A stretch of DNA of 64,000 bases from NCBI RefSeq assembly GCF_007677875.1, contig NZ_VEDO01000014.1, positions 86,712 to 150,711 on the forward strand, given 5' to 3'. The position numbers and the translations under genes were made by a program. Below the pieces are notes generated by a model. It was not told the DNA's origin. It made no database searches and saw only the letters and a list, made by a program, of their open reading frames with translations. Below are positions 41,008 through 55,864 of the stretch, in pieces. The DNA comes from Variovorax boronicumulans. GTDB taxonomy: Bacteria > Pseudomonadota > Gammaproteobacteria > Burkholderiales > Burkholderiaceae_C. Position 1 is the stretch's first letter. Each line of letters starts with the position of its first letter.

Positions 41008-42024
41008 TCAGTTCGACAGTACGGATGCGCTGGCCAGCAGCTGGCGCGCGGCGGTCGATGCGGCGATGCGGCCTTCGGTGACGGCGGTCACCATGTCGGG
41101 CAGCTGTCCGCGCACGGCGGGGTGGGCGCGGAAGGCCTGCTTGAGCCCGGTTTCGATGCGTTCCCACATCCAGGCCAGGGCCTGCTTCTGGCGCCGGGCC
41201 TGCAGGCGCCCGTTGGCCGTCTGCAGCGTGCGGAACTGCACGACCTTCTCCCAGAAGCGGTCGACACCCTCGCTGCGCAGCGCGCTCAGCTGCATGGCGC
41301 GGGGATGCCACAGGCTTTCGTCGTGGTGCGCGTGGCCGGCGTTGCCGTGCATGCCCAGCAGCCGCAGCGACGAGGTGATCTGCGCCTGCGCGCGCGTCGC
41401 CGCGTCGGGGTCGATGTCGGCCTTGTTGATGACGACGAGGTCGGCGATCTCCATCACGCCCTTCTTGATGGCCTGCAGCTCGTCGCCCGCATTGGGCAGT
41501 TGCAGCAGCACGAACATGTCGGTCATGCCGGCCACGGCCGTCTCGCTCTGGCCCACGCCCACGGTCTCGACGATGACCACGTCGTACCCCGCGGCCTCGC
41601 AGACCAGCATGGCCTCGCGCGTCTTCTCGGCCACGCCGCCCAGCGTGCCCGAGGACGGGCTGGGCCGGATGTAGGCGCGCTCGTGCACGGACAGCTGCCC
41701 CATGCGCGTCTTGTCGCCCAGGATGGAGCCGCCCGAGACGGTGGAGGACGGGTCGATGGTCAGCACGGCGACGCGGTGGCCCTGGCCGATCAGGTACATG
41801 CCCAGGGATTCGATGAAGGTGCTCTTGCCGACACCGGGCACGCCCGAGATGCCCAGGCGGAACGCCCGGCCCGTGTGCGGCAGCAGCGCCGTCAGCAGCT
41901 CGTCGGCCTGGGCGCGGTGGTCGGTGCGCGTGGACTCCAGCAGCGTGATGGCCTTGGCGATGGCGCGGCGCTGGGCAGTGCCTTCGCCGCGCAGAAGCGG
42001 CTCGGTCCAGGGGATGGATGGCAT
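41008..42024 (-). CDS. meaB: Methylmalonyl-CoA mutase-associated GTPase MeaB
   Basis: A 338-residue G3E-type GTPase that guards cobalamin loading and radical repair of methylmalonyl-CoA mutase. The Walker A is GVPGVGKSTFIE, with the switch/metal region TIDPSSTVSGGSILGDKTRM, VETVGVGQSE and the guanine motif VINKAD. The length is normal for MeaB. The ATG at 42022-42024 lies only two bases after the vapC stop. Its place between the mutase and carboxylase genes confirms the role. Confidence 0.95.
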   Translation of the reverse strand: MPSIPWTEPLLRGEGTAQRRAIAKAITLLESTRTDHRAQADELLTALLPHTGRAFRLGISGVPGVGKSTFIESLGMYLIGQGHRVAVLTIDPSSTVSGGSILGDKTRMGQLSVHERAYIRPSPSSGTLGGVAEKTREAMLVCEAAGYDVVIVETVGVGQSETAVAGMTDMFVLLQLPNAGDELQAIKKGVMEIADLVVINKADIDPDAATRAQAQITSSLRLLGMHGNAGHAHHDESLWHPRAMQLSALRSEGVDRFWEKVVQFRTLQTANGRLQARRQKQALAWMWERIETGLKQAFRAHPAVRGQLPDMVTAVTEGRIAASTAARQLLASASVLSN

Positions 42025-42026
42025 GT

Positions 42027-42443
42027 TCACAGGATCTCGAAGGCGCGGCCGTCGGGCAGGCGGTAGCGGGAGAAGTCGCGTACGTCGGTGGTCAGGATCT
42101 GCGACACCCCGGACTCGCAGGCCAGCCAGTACAGGGATGCATCCGCCAGGTCCATTTCCGTGCGGGGCTGCTGCGTGTACTGCTCCATCCACGCGCACAT
42201 CTCCAGCAGGTCCGGCGCGTCGAAGGGGTAGACCTGTACCGCCCCGTGGCCAATCCATTGCAAAAGGGCCAGCCGGTGGCGTGGACCCAACAGGTGGCTG
42301 GCCTCGGCCACGCAGGGCCAGGTCGTGTGCATCTGGACCGCAGTTGGCGCTTCCACCGTCAGCTCCCGAAAGCGTGCGTGGAAGCGGTCACCCGAATGGA
42401 ACAGAGCCACCATGGGACCGGTGTCGAGCAGGCAAATCCTCAA
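42027..42443 (-). CDS. vapC: PIN-domain toxin, VapC type
   Basis: A 138-residue PIN ribonuclease. Acidic active-site residues appear in LLDTGPMVALF (Asp7), WPCVAEASHLL (Glu47), MDLADASLYWLA (Asp97 and Asp100) and LTTDVRDFSRY (Asp119). VapC toxins cut tRNA or rRNA. The start is a TTG at 42441-42443 overlapping the antitoxin stop as TTGA, so translation is coupled to the antitoxin. It is unusual in lying inside a metabolic operon, with meaB starting two bases after its stop. Confidence 0.82.
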   Translation of the reverse strand: MRICLLDTGPMVALFHSGDRFHARFRELTVEAPTAVQMHTTWPCVAEASHLLGPRHRLALLQWIGHGAVQVYPFDAPDLLEMCAWMEQYTQQPRTEMDLADASLYWLACESGVSQILTTDVRDFSRYRLPDGRAFEIL

Positions 42444-42760
42444 TCCGCGCTTCCTTCGCCCTTGGCATCGCGCGCAGCGAGGTAGGCAGCGTAGTCGTCC
42501 TGCTCCCGCGCATGCTGGGCGCGCAGGCTCTGGCGCAGCGCCGCCTTGATGGGCGACAGCGCGTCGTCCAGCGTTTCCTCGGCCACGCGGTAGCGCGCAG
42601 ATTCCTCCCGCACCTTGTGGTACAGCGCCGCCGGATCCTTGCGCCCCAGCGCGCGCTCTACCGCATCGATGATGAATTGCGACTTGGTGATGCCCTGGCG
42701 CTTGGCGGCAAGCTCAAGCTCTTTCTCCATCAATGGGTCCATGCGAACGGAAACGGCCAT
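42440..42760 (-). CDS. vapB: Ribbon-helix-helix antitoxin of the VapBC-like pair
   Basis: A 106-residue protein. The N-terminal VSVRMDPLMEKELELAAKRQ plus GITKSQFIIDAVERAL forms a ribbon-helix-helix DNA-binding domain of CopG/Arc type, followed by a charged helical tail that would wrap the toxin. GGAG lies six bases before the ATG at 42758-42760. It is encoded 32 bases after the mutase gene, so the pair could be expressed from the mutase promoter as well as its own. Confidence 0.8.
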   Translation of the reverse strand: MAVSVRMDPLMEKELELAAKRQGITKSQFIIDAVERALGRKDPAALYHKVREESARYRVAEETLDDALSPIKAALRQSLRAQHAREQDDYAAYLAARDAKGEGSAD

Positions 42761-42792
42761 GATCAACTCCAGGAGAATACGGTATTACCGAA

Positions 42793-44943
<2,151 letters not shown>

Positions 44944-44960
44944 GTTGCTTGTCCTCTCGT

Positions 44961-45056
44961 ATTGCAGCCTCGCAATGTTCGCAAAAGAGCCGCAGCTCCG
45001 CAACAAGTGAAAGTGCGAGCATTGCAAACCGCCTTTGCAATGGTGCAAACTTTGCG
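44961..45056. promoter_or_regulatory. Cluster of TTGCAAA-type inverted repeats between the mutase gene and its regulator
   Basis: Three elements lie in the 116-base divergent gap: ATTGC-AGCCTC-GCAAT (44961-44976); ATTGCAAA-CCGCC-TTTGCAAT (45021-45041, a perfect 8-bp inverted repeat); and GCAAA-C-TTTGC (45045-45055) directly before the regulator start. The shared core resembles the TTTGCAAA boxes described for RamB-type short-chain acyl regulators, and the adjacent gene encodes such a protein. Binding by it is inferred. Confidence 0.7.
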
Positions 45057-45059
45057 AAT

Positions 45060-46505
45060 ATGTCCAAAGCATTCATGGGTGTGCACCTGAAGACGCTGCG
45101 CGAGCAGCGCGGTCTCACGCAGGCCGCGCTGGCACAGGCGCTCAAGGTGTCGTCGAGCTACCTCAACCAGATCGAGAACAACCAGCGGCCGCTGACGGTC
45201 AACGTGTTGCTGCGCCTGCAGTCAGCCTTCGGCATCGACCTGCAGCTGTTTTCCGAAGACGCGCAGACGCGCCAGCTGGCCGAGTTGCGCGCGGTGCTGG
45301 CCGAGGGCCCGGACGCCGGCACGGTGCCGCAGGCCGAGGCGCAGATGCTCGCGCAGCAACTGCCGGCAGTGTCCAGGGCGATCCTGGCCCTGCACAAGCG
45401 CGCGCGCTCGGCCGAAGAGCGGCTGGCGCTGATCGCCGAAAGCAGCGGCGGCGAGGGCGCCGCGGCCGGCACGCCATTGCAACCCTACGAGGAAGTGCGC
45501 GAGTTCTTCTACGCGCGCCACGAGCCGCTGGCGCAGCTGGACGAGCGCGCCGAGCAGGTTTACGCCCAGTTGCAAGACACGTTCGCGCCACCGCGCGCAC
45601 CCAGTGCCGCCAACCTGTTCGCCGCGCTCGAGCAGCGCCTGCGCCGCCTGCACGGCGTGGCCGTGCGCTGCGAACTGGGCACCTCGGTGGCCGAGCAGCC
45701 GCTGCGCAGCTTCGACCCCGCCAGCCGCACCATCACGCTGGCCGCGGGTTTGAGTCCGGCCCAGCAGGCCTTCCAGTTGGGCGTGCAGCTCGCGTTCTTT
45801 GAGATGGAGGGCATGATCGATGCCTTCATCCAGGCCAACGAGTTCAGCACCGGGGAGGCGCGCGCGCTCGCACGCATCGGCTTTGCCAACCACTTCGCCG
45901 GCGCACTGGTGCTGCCCAACCGCATCTTCCAGGAGAGCGCCGAGGAACTGCGCTACGACATCGACCTGCTCAGCGAGCGCTTCGGCGTGGGCTTCGAAAC
46001 CGTGGGCCACCGGCTGTCCACCATGCGCCACCCGCATGCGCAGAGCATCCCGTTCTTCTTCGTGCGGGTGGACCGGGCCGGCAACATGTCCAAGCGCCAG
46101 TCCTCGGCCGACTTCCACTTCTCGCGCACGGGCGGCACCTGTCCGCTGTGGAACGTGTACGAGGCTTTCTCGCAGCCCGGCAAGATCCTGACGCAACTCG
46201 CCCGCATGCCGGACGGCCGCACCTATCTGTGGATCGCGCGCACCGTGGAACACCGGCGCGGCGGCTATGGCACGCCGCATCGGATCTTCTCGGTGGCCCT
46301 GGGCTGCGACGCACGCCACGCCAGCCGCCTGGTCTACGGCGACGGCCTGGCCGCGGACGCGGCCGAGCGCGCCGTGCCGATCGGCTCGGGCTGCAAGGTC
46401 TGCGACCGCGAGAACTGCGTGCAGCGCGCCTTCCCGGCCATGGGCCGGCCGCTCAGCATCGACCCAAACGCACGGCGCTTCGCGCCTTACGCACCGGCCG
46501 GCTGA
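45060..46505 (+). CDS. RamB/ScfR-type short-chain fatty acyl transcriptional regulator (XRE family)
   Basis: A 481-residue regulator. Residues 5-60 form an XRE HTH ([40 protein letters not shown]), the middle is an IrrE/peptidase-like region, and the C-terminal domain ([20 protein letters not shown] to [15 protein letters not shown]) is the short-chain acyl regulator domain with clustered cysteines. Such proteins respond to propionyl- or acetyl-CoA status and control the glyoxylate or methylmalonyl pathways. It is divergent from the mutase gene and its start abuts an inverted repeat, which suggests autoregulation. Confidence 0.92.
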   Translation: MSKAFMGVHLKTLREQRGLTQAALAQALKVSSSYLNQIENNQRPLTVNVLLRLQSAFGIDLQLFSEDAQTRQLAELRAVLAEGPDAGTVPQAEAQMLAQQLPAVSRAILALHKRARSAEERLALIAESSGGEGAAAGTPLQPYEEVREFFYARHEPLAQLDERAEQVYAQLQDTFAPPRAPSAANLFAALEQRLRRLHGVAVRCELGTSVAEQPLRSFDPASRTITLAAGLSPAQQAFQLGVQLAFFEMEGMIDAFIQANEFSTGEARALARIGFANHFAGALVLPNRIFQESAEELRYDIDLLSERFGVGFETVGHRLSTMRHPHAQSIPFFFVRVDRAGNMSKRQSSADFHFSRTGGTCPLWNVYEAFSQPGKILTQLARMPDGRTYLWIARTVEHRRGGYGTPHRIFSVALGCDARHASRLVYGDGLAADAAERAVPIGSGCKVCDRENCVQRAFPAMGRPLSIDPNARRFAPYAPAG

Positions 46506-46558
46506 AGCGCCCAACACTTCCGCAGCACTGCAGCAGCACCGCCGGGTCTGCGGGTTTC

Positions 46559-46590
46559 TCATAATTATGAATTCAGAATAATGAATTCCA
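46559..46590. promoter_or_regulatory. AT-rich palindromic stretch at the GntR gene start
   Basis: TCATAATTATGAATTCAGAA followed by TAATGAATTCC contains two copies of ATGAATTC and the palindrome CATAATTATG, in contrast to the GC-rich surroundings. It could hold the promoter -10 region and the operator of the GntR protein. It overlaps the first possible start codon (46581), which favours translation from the next ATG at 46605. Confidence 0.45.
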
Positions 46591-47252
46591 ATCCCTTTCC
46601 AACCATGTCCGCTGTCCTCTCGCCCCGCCCCCTGTACGAAGACGCCGCCGAGCTGCTGCGCCAACGCATCCTGGGTGGTGATCTGCCGCCGGGCAGCTGG
46701 ATCGACGAGTTGCGGCTGGCCGAACAGTACGGCATCAGCCGCACGCCGCTGCGCGAGGCGCTCAAGGTGCTCGCAGCCGAAGGCCTCGTCACGATGAAGC
46801 CGCGCCGCGGTGCCTATGTGACCGAGGTGCCCGCAGCCGACCTGGACAAGCTGTTCCATCTGCTGGCCTTGCTGGAAGGCGATGCCGCGGCCGCCGTCGC
46901 GCGCCTGGCCACGCCGGCCGAACTCGACGAGCTCGACGCGCTGAACGCCAGGCTGGAACAGGCGGTGGACGACGGCCCGGCGTTCTACACGCTCAACGTC
47001 CAGTTCCACGCCCGCCTGCTGGCCCTGACCGGCAACCCCTGGCAGACCCAGCTCGTCAATGACCTGCGCAGACTGATCCAGCTGGCCCTGGTCGGCTCGC
47101 TCGGCATGGCGGGGCGCATCCAGGATTCGCTGCGCGAGCACCGATCGCTGCTGCAAGCCCTGCGCCGGCGCGACGCCGAGGGCGCGACGGCGCTCATGCA
47201 CGACCACATGCGCGGTGCTCTCGCGGCGGCGCGCCAACGTTCCTCCCAATGA
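46581..47252 (+). CDS. GntR-family regulator (FadR/FCD subgroup)
   Basis: A 223-residue regulator (215 if the ATG at 46605 is used, which is plausible because the first ATG lies in the palindromic stretch). The N-terminal winged HTH reads LRQRILGGDLPPGSWIDELR followed by YGISRTPLREALKVLAAEGL. The C-terminal FCD helical domain carries the metal-binding histidines in NVQFHARLL, LREHRSLLQAL and LMHDHM. It heads an operon with a CoA-transferase, a Bug protein and an HMG-CoA-lyase-type enzyme, and its stop overlaps the next start as ATGA. A short hydroxy-dicarboxylic acid is the likely kind of ligand. Confidence 0.88.
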   Translation: MNSNPFPTMSAVLSPRPLYEDAAELLRQRILGGDLPPGSWIDELRLAEQYGISRTPLREALKVLAAEGLVTMKPRRGAYVTEVPAADLDKLFHLLALLEGDAAAAVARLATPAELDELDALNARLEQAVDDGPAFYTLNVQFHARLLALTGNPWQTQLVNDLRRLIQLALVGSLGMAGRIQDSLREHRSLLQALRRRDAEGATALMHDHMRGALAAARQRSSQ

Positions 47253-48463
47253 AACAAGCCATGTCTTCTCCTGCATTCATGGACAGCGACACGCTGCCGC
47301 TGCGCGGCATCAAGGTGCTCGAGCTGTCCCACATGATCATGGGCCCCATCACCGGCATGGTGCTGGCCGACCTGGGCGCTGAGGTCATCAAGGTCGAACC
47401 GCTGGAGGGCGACAACACACGGCGCCTGAAGGGCTCGGGCATCGGCTACTTCCCGGTGTTCAACCGCAACAAGCAGAGCCTGGCGGTGGATCTGAAGTCC
47501 GCCGACGGCCAGGCCGTGGTGCGCCGCCTCGCGCTACAGGCCGACATGCTGCTGGAGAATTTCCGCGACGGCGGGCTGGCCCAGTACGGGCTGGACTACG
47601 CCGCGCTCTCGGCCGAGAACCCGGGCCTGATCTACGTCTCGCTCAAGGGCTTTTTGTCCGGCCCCTACAAGCAGCGCACGGCGCTCGACGAAGTGGTGCA
47701 GATGATGGGCGGCCTGGCCTACATCAATGGCGCACCGGGCGCGCCGCGCCGCGTTGCGCCCTCGGCCAACGACATCCTGGGCGGCACCTTCGGCGTGGTC
47801 GGCGCGCTGGCCGCGCTGCACGACCGGGCGCGCACAGGCCGCGGCCGCCACATCCGCTCGGGCCTGTTCGAGAACAACCTGCTGCTGGTGGCCCAGTTCG
47901 TGGCCCAGTACCAGCTGACCGGCCAAGCGCCCCAGCCCCAGGGCGGCGAGCGCAAACCGCCATGGGGTGTGTACGACATCTTCGACACCACCGACGGGCG
48001 TGTCTTCGTCGCCGCTGTCAGCGACGCGCAGTGGCGCGCCTTCGCGCGCCGCTTCATGCCGCCGCACTGGGGCGAGGACCAGCGCCTGGCCACGGCCGTG
48101 GGCCGCGAGGCGGCACGCGCCTGGCTCGTGCCGGGCATTGCCGAGGTGCTCAAGGACTGGAACACGGCCGACCTGTGCCGCGCGCTCGAAGAAGCCCAGA
48201 TCTCGTTCGGCCCCGTGCGCGAGCCGCACGACATGGTCCATGACCAGCACCTGCGCGCAGGCGGTGCACTGCTGCCGACCGATCTGCCCGACGGCGGCCA
48301 CATCGACGCCGCGGCCCTGCCGATCGAGTTCGACGGCATGAAGGCCGGCAAGCGCAACGATCCGCCCGGCATCGGCGCGCACACGCGCGCCGTGCTGCGC
48401 ACACTCGGCTACGACGAGGCACAGGTCGAGGCCATGCTGGCCGCCGGCACCGTGCGCGGCTGA
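47249..48463 (+). CDS. CaiB/BaiF family (class III) CoA-transferase
   Basis: A 404-residue CoA-transferase. The family start LRGIKVLELSHMIMGPITGM and LADLGAEVIKVEPLEGDNTR is clear, with RNKQSLAVDLKSADGQAVV and ALDEVVQMMGGLAYINGAPG. At the position of the catalytic Asp of formyl-CoA transferase the sequence reads GLFENNLL, giving Glu rather than Asp, a variation seen in some family members. It would activate a carboxylic acid with CoA from succinyl-CoA or acetyl-CoA. With the lyase encoded downstream, 3-hydroxy-3-methylglutarate or a citramalate-like acid is a reasonable substrate guess. The start overlaps the GntR stop. Confidence 0.87.
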   Translation: MKQAMSSPAFMDSDTLPLRGIKVLELSHMIMGPITGMVLADLGAEVIKVEPLEGDNTRRLKGSGIGYFPVFNRNKQSLAVDLKSADGQAVVRRLALQADMLLENFRDGGLAQYGLDYAALSAENPGLIYVSLKGFLSGPYKQRTALDEVVQMMGGLAYINGAPGAPRRVAPSANDILGGTFGVVGALAALHDRARTGRGRHIRSGLFENNLLLVAQFVAQYQLTGQAPQPQGGERKPPWGVYDIFDTTDGRVFVAAVSDAQWRAFARRFMPPHWGEDQRLATAVGREAARAWLVPGIAEVLKDWNTADLCRALEEAQISFGPVREPHDMVHDQHLRAGGALLPTDLPDGGHIDAAALPIEFDGMKAGKRNDPPGIGAHTRAVLRTLGYDEAQVEAMLAAGTVRG

Positions 48464-48500
48464 GCCCGACCACCCGGCCAAGGACAAAAGGAGACAAACC

Positions 48501-49475
48501 ATGCAACGCCGCACCCTGAACCTGCTCGCACTGGCTGCCATGCTGGGCGCCGCCGCGCCCGCTTTCGCGCAGACGCCCGGCTACCCGAGCAAGCCGATTC
48601 GCATGATCATCCCGTCCACACCCGGCGGCGGCACCGACTTCATTGGCCGGCTGCTCTCCACCAAGCTGGCCGAAATGAATGGCTGGTCCGTGGTGCCGGA
48701 CAACAAGCCCGGCGCCGGCACCGCGCTGGGCCTGGCCGAGGCCGCACGCGCCAGTCCGGCGGGCTACGACCTCGTGGTCGGGCAAACCGACAACGTCTCG
48801 TTGATCCCGCTGCTGCTCAAGGTGGCCTACGACCCCACCCGGGACCTCACGCCGGTGGCCCTCGTCGCGACCACGCCCATGGTGCTGGTCGTGCCCGAGA
48901 ATTCGCCCTACAAGACGCTGAACGACCTGGTGCAGGCCGCCAAGGCGGCGCCGGGCACCATCAGCTACGGCACCTCGGGCACCGGTGGCGGCGCCCACAT
49001 CAGCATGGAGCTGCTGCAGGGCGCCGCGGGCTTCAAGGCCCAGCACGTGCCCTACAAGGGCTCCACGCCGGCGCTGGCCGACGTGATGGGTGGCCACCTC
49101 GCGATGGCGGCCACCTCGATCTCCTCGGCCACCACGCTGCTCAAGTCCGGCAAGTTGCGCGCGCTGGCCGTCACCTCGCCCAGGCGCGTGGCCGCCGTCC
49201 CAGATGTGCCCACCGTCTCGGAGGCCGGCCTGCAGCATGCCGACTTCGTCACCTACTACGGCATCTTCGCGCCGGCTGGCCTGCCGCAGCCGCTGCTGCA
49301 ACGCCTCAACGCCGACTTCAACAAGATCCTCGCGATGCCCGACGTGCGCGGTGCGCTGCAGGGCAACGGACTGGAGCCGCAGCCGATGGCCGCCGAGGAA
49401 TTCGCCGCCATGATCAAGGCCGACATCCAGAAGAACCGCGCCGTGATCCAGAGCGCGCACATCAAGGTGGAGTGA
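48501..49475 (+). CDS. Bug/TctC-family periplasmic substrate-binding protein
   Basis: A 324-residue exported binding protein with signal MQRRTLNLLALAAMLGAAAP and AFA cleavage. The mature part follows the family: YPSKPIRMIIPSTPGGGTDF, NKPGAGTALGLAEAARASPA, ISYGTSGTGGGAHISMELL and HVPYKGSTPALADVMGGHL. AAAAGGAGA precedes the ATG. It has no TctAB partner nearby. Its place between the CoA-transferase and lyase genes suggests that it captures the acid they degrade. Confidence 0.9.
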   Translation: MQRRTLNLLALAAMLGAAAPAFAQTPGYPSKPIRMIIPSTPGGGTDFIGRLLSTKLAEMNGWSVVPDNKPGAGTALGLAEAARASPAGYDLVVGQTDNVSLIPLLLKVAYDPTRDLTPVALVATTPMVLVVPENSPYKTLNDLVQAAKAAPGTISYGTSGTGGGAHISMELLQGAAGFKAQHVPYKGSTPALADVMGGHLAMAATSISSATTLLKSGKLRALAVTSPRRVAAVPDVPTVSEAGLQHADFVTYYGIFAPAGLPQPLLQRLNADFNKILAMPDVRGALQGNGLEPQPMAAEEFAAMIKADIQKNRAVIQSAHIKVE

Positions 49476-49480
49476 ACAGC

Positions 49481-50413
49481 ATGGCCAACGAAGCCGCTCT
49501 CCCCGCCGTGACCATCTGCGAAGTGGGCCCGCGCGACGGGCTGCAGATGGCGCGCGACATCCTGCCCACCGAGATCAAGCTGCGCTGGATCCGCCAACTC
49601 GCGCAGGCCGGCCTGCGCGAGATCGAGGTCGGCAGCTTCGTCTCGCCCAAGCTCGTGCCGCAGATGGCCGACACCGCGGCCGTGGTGCGCGGCGCGCTGG
49701 AGATCGAAGGTCTCACGGTCTGCGCGCTGGCGGGGAACCTGCGCGGCGTGGTCGCAGCACACGAAGCCGGCGCCCACGTGGTGGCGATCCCCATCTCGGT
49801 CAGCGACACGCACAGCCGCGCCAACGTGAACAAGGGCACGGACGCGCAGATCGACATGGTGCGCGCGGCCGTGGACTGGGTGCGCGCGCAGGCGCGCCCC
49901 ATGCGCATCGACGTGGCCGCGGCCACCGCGTTCGGCTGCTCCATGGAAGGGCACGTGCCGCTGCAACGCGTGGTGGACGTGGCGGCCGACCTGGCCGCCA
50001 CGGGTGCCGACGCCATCGCGCTGGCCGACACCGTCGGCTATGCCCAGCCGGCCCAGGTGCGCGCCACGGTGCGTGCCGTACGCGATGCCATCGGCGCGCG
50101 CCTGACCAAGCTGCACCTGCACGACACCATGGGCCTCGGCCTGGCCAACGCGCTGGCCGGCCTGGACGAAGGCATCCGCGCCTTCGACAGCTGCCTGGGC
50201 GGCCTGGGCGGCTGCCCGTTCGCACCGGGCGCTTCCGGCAACATCGTGACCGAGGACCTGGCGTTCATGCTGGCCTCCATGGGCTACCGCACGGGCATCG
50301 ATCTGCCGCAACTGGTCGCGGCCCGCCGCCTGCTGGCCGAATCGCTGCCCAGCGAAAAGCTGCGCGGCGCCGTTGCCGTCGCCGGCCTGCCCAAGACCTT
50401 CGGCGCCGCCTGA
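49481..50413 (+). CDS. Hydroxymethylglutaryl-CoA lyase family enzyme
   Basis: A 310-residue TIM-barrel lyase of the HMG-CoA lyase/DRE family. The metal and catalytic motifs are visible: EVGPRDGLQ near the N-terminus, [20 protein letters not shown] with the metal-binding histidines, and [20 protein letters not shown] with the loop cysteine. It would split HMG-CoA into acetyl-CoA and acetoacetate, or cleave a similar tertiary hydroxyacyl-CoA. GGTGGAG supports the ATG at 49481; a GTG nine bases earlier overlaps the previous stop. It is the last gene of the GntR operon. Confidence 0.9.
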   Translation: MANEAALPAVTICEVGPRDGLQMARDILPTEIKLRWIRQLAQAGLREIEVGSFVSPKLVPQMADTAAVVRGALEIEGLTVCALAGNLRGVVAAHEAGAHVVAIPISVSDTHSRANVNKGTDAQIDMVRAAVDWVRAQARPMRIDVAAATAFGCSMEGHVPLQRVVDVAADLAATGADAIALADTVGYAQPAQVRATVRAVRDAIGARLTKLHLHDTMGLGLANALAGLDEGIRAFDSCLGGLGGCPFAPGASGNIVTEDLAFMLASMGYRTGIDLPQLVAARRLLAESLPSEKLRGAVAVAGLPKTFGAA

Positions 50414-50585
50414 CCGTCCAGCGCTTCAGCGCGCGCTGGCGCACGGCGACCTGGCCGGCCGCTACCGTCCTCTGCTACAAACGGTGCCAACCGCAGGCAA
50501 CGCGGTCGTCGTGTGCACAAGCCATCCGGCAGGATCGCGTCCACGCAACCGCGCCAGACTCCTCGCCTGCTTTTGGAGCCGACGC

Positions 50586-54698
<4,113 letters not shown>

Positions 54699-54716
54699 CG
54701 CGACCCTCGTCCGTCT

Positions 54717-55838
54717 TCAGTCCGCTGCCGCCTTGCGCGGCCCCTTGTTCACGTAGCTCGCGTTGCCAAGGCCCGTGCCGATGGTCAGCACGGCCCAGCG
54801 CTTGACGTCGCGCATGAACGGCAGCTCCGACAGCCCCTGCACCACGGCGTCGTTGTGCATGAGCACCTGGGTCGCCTCCTGGCCGACCACGGGCAGCTTC
54901 TCGCGCAGCGCGGTCGGCAGGTGGAAGGTGTCGGCCGCCCAGTTGCCGGGCAGGTTCTGCGCGCCGCGCGCGATGCTGCCGTCCTCGCGGATCAGGCCCG
55001 GGCAGGCAATACCGATGAAAGGCGCCAGTCGGATGTCACGCCGGTTGGCCCAGGCGATCATGTCCGTCAGCATGGCCACCAAGCCATCGACCAGCGCGGT
55101 GCGGCTGGGCTCGTCGTCGGCATGGCGCCACTTGCTGCGCCGCACCACCTTGGCACGCGACAGGTCCTTGGCCTTGTCGCGGCGGAACTTCACGATGCCG
55201 CAACGCACGTTGGTGCCGCCGATGTCCAGCGCCAGCAGCGCGTCGGCATGCTCCACGAAGTGCGGCGGCGCCAGGTGCACCCAGCCGATCAGGCCGCCGT
55301 CGTCGGGCTCGTGGCGCAGCCGCGCGAGTTCCACCGGAATCTCCGCCACCTGGCACAGCGCGGCGGCCTGCAGGATCGCCAACTCGCCGACCTCGCTCTC
55401 CGGGAAGCCGCCGCCGATCACGATGCGCTGCACGCCGTGCCAGGCCTTCTGGCGCATGAAGCGCTCGATCACGTCGGTGAGCTCGATGGCGAACTCCTCG
55501 ATCGCGCCGCGCACGATGTCGCCCGCTTCCGACGCCGCCTTGCCGCGCAGTGCACGGTCCAGCACCTTCTTGCTGAGCTGGGCCGAGGGCAGATCGCCCA
55601 GCGGGTCGGTGCGGCCCTTGTCGCGGCAGCGCTTGCGCCAGCCGTCCAGCAGTTTGCGGAACGCCGTCTGGCTGGCGCGGTCGCCGATGAAGCCCTCCTC
55701 GTCAGCGACCTCCAGGTTGTAACCCGCGATCTCGAGCGTGGGCAGCTGCGCCGTGCCGTGGTGCGCGCCGACCACGCTGGGCATGTGGCGCTTCTTGGGC
55801 CTGGTCTTCTGCGGTGCACGCGCTGCCTTCTTGCTCAT
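54717..55838 (-). CDS. ROK-family sugar kinase with circularly permuted motif order
   Basis: A 373-residue protein. The ROK motifs are all recognisable but rotated. Residues 101-192 correspond to the C-terminal part of normal ROK kinases: SEAGDIVRGAIEEFAIEL, RIVIGGGFPESEVG at 138-151, and RHEPDDGGLIGWVHLAP. Only then come DIGGTNVR (205-212), GIACPGLI (276-283), NLPGNW (295-300), HNDAVVQG with catalytic Asp330, and GTGLGNA (354-360) at the C-terminus. Glucokinase-like activity is likely, and the family name in databases would be ROK. GAGGA precedes the ATG. A basic 20-residue N-terminus is disordered in appearance. It is divergent from a sugar-dehydrogenase operon. Confidence 0.88.
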   Translation of the reverse strand: MSKKAARAPQKTRPKKRHMPSVVGAHHGTAQLPTLEIAGYNLEVADEEGFIGDRASQTAFRKLLDGWRKRCRDKGRTDPLGDLPSAQLSKKVLDRALRGKAASEAGDIVRGAIEEFAIELTDVIERFMRQKAWHGVQRIVIGGGFPESEVGELAILQAAALCQVAEIPVELARLRHEPDDGGLIGWVHLAPPHFVEHADALLALDIGGTNVRCGIVKFRRDKAKDLSRAKVVRRSKWRHADDEPSRTALVDGLVAMLTDMIAWANRRDIRLAPFIGIACPGLIREDGSIARGAQNLPGNWAADTFHLPTALREKLPVVGQEATQVLMHNDAVVQGLSELPFMRDVKRWAVLTIGTGLGNASYVNKGPRKAAAD

Positions 55839-55864
55839 CGTTGTCTGTCCTCGTTGGTGCTCAT
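55835..55864 (-). other. Nine-codon upstream frame ending on the ROK kinase start
   Basis: The 13-base string TGCTCATCGTTGT occurs at 55833-55845 and 55858-55870, so the kinase start (ACAACGATGAGCA on the minus strand) is duplicated 25 bases upstream. The upper ATG opens MSTNEDRQR and stops at a TGA overlapping the kinase ATG. No ribosome site precedes it, so it may be incidental. Confidence 0.3.
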
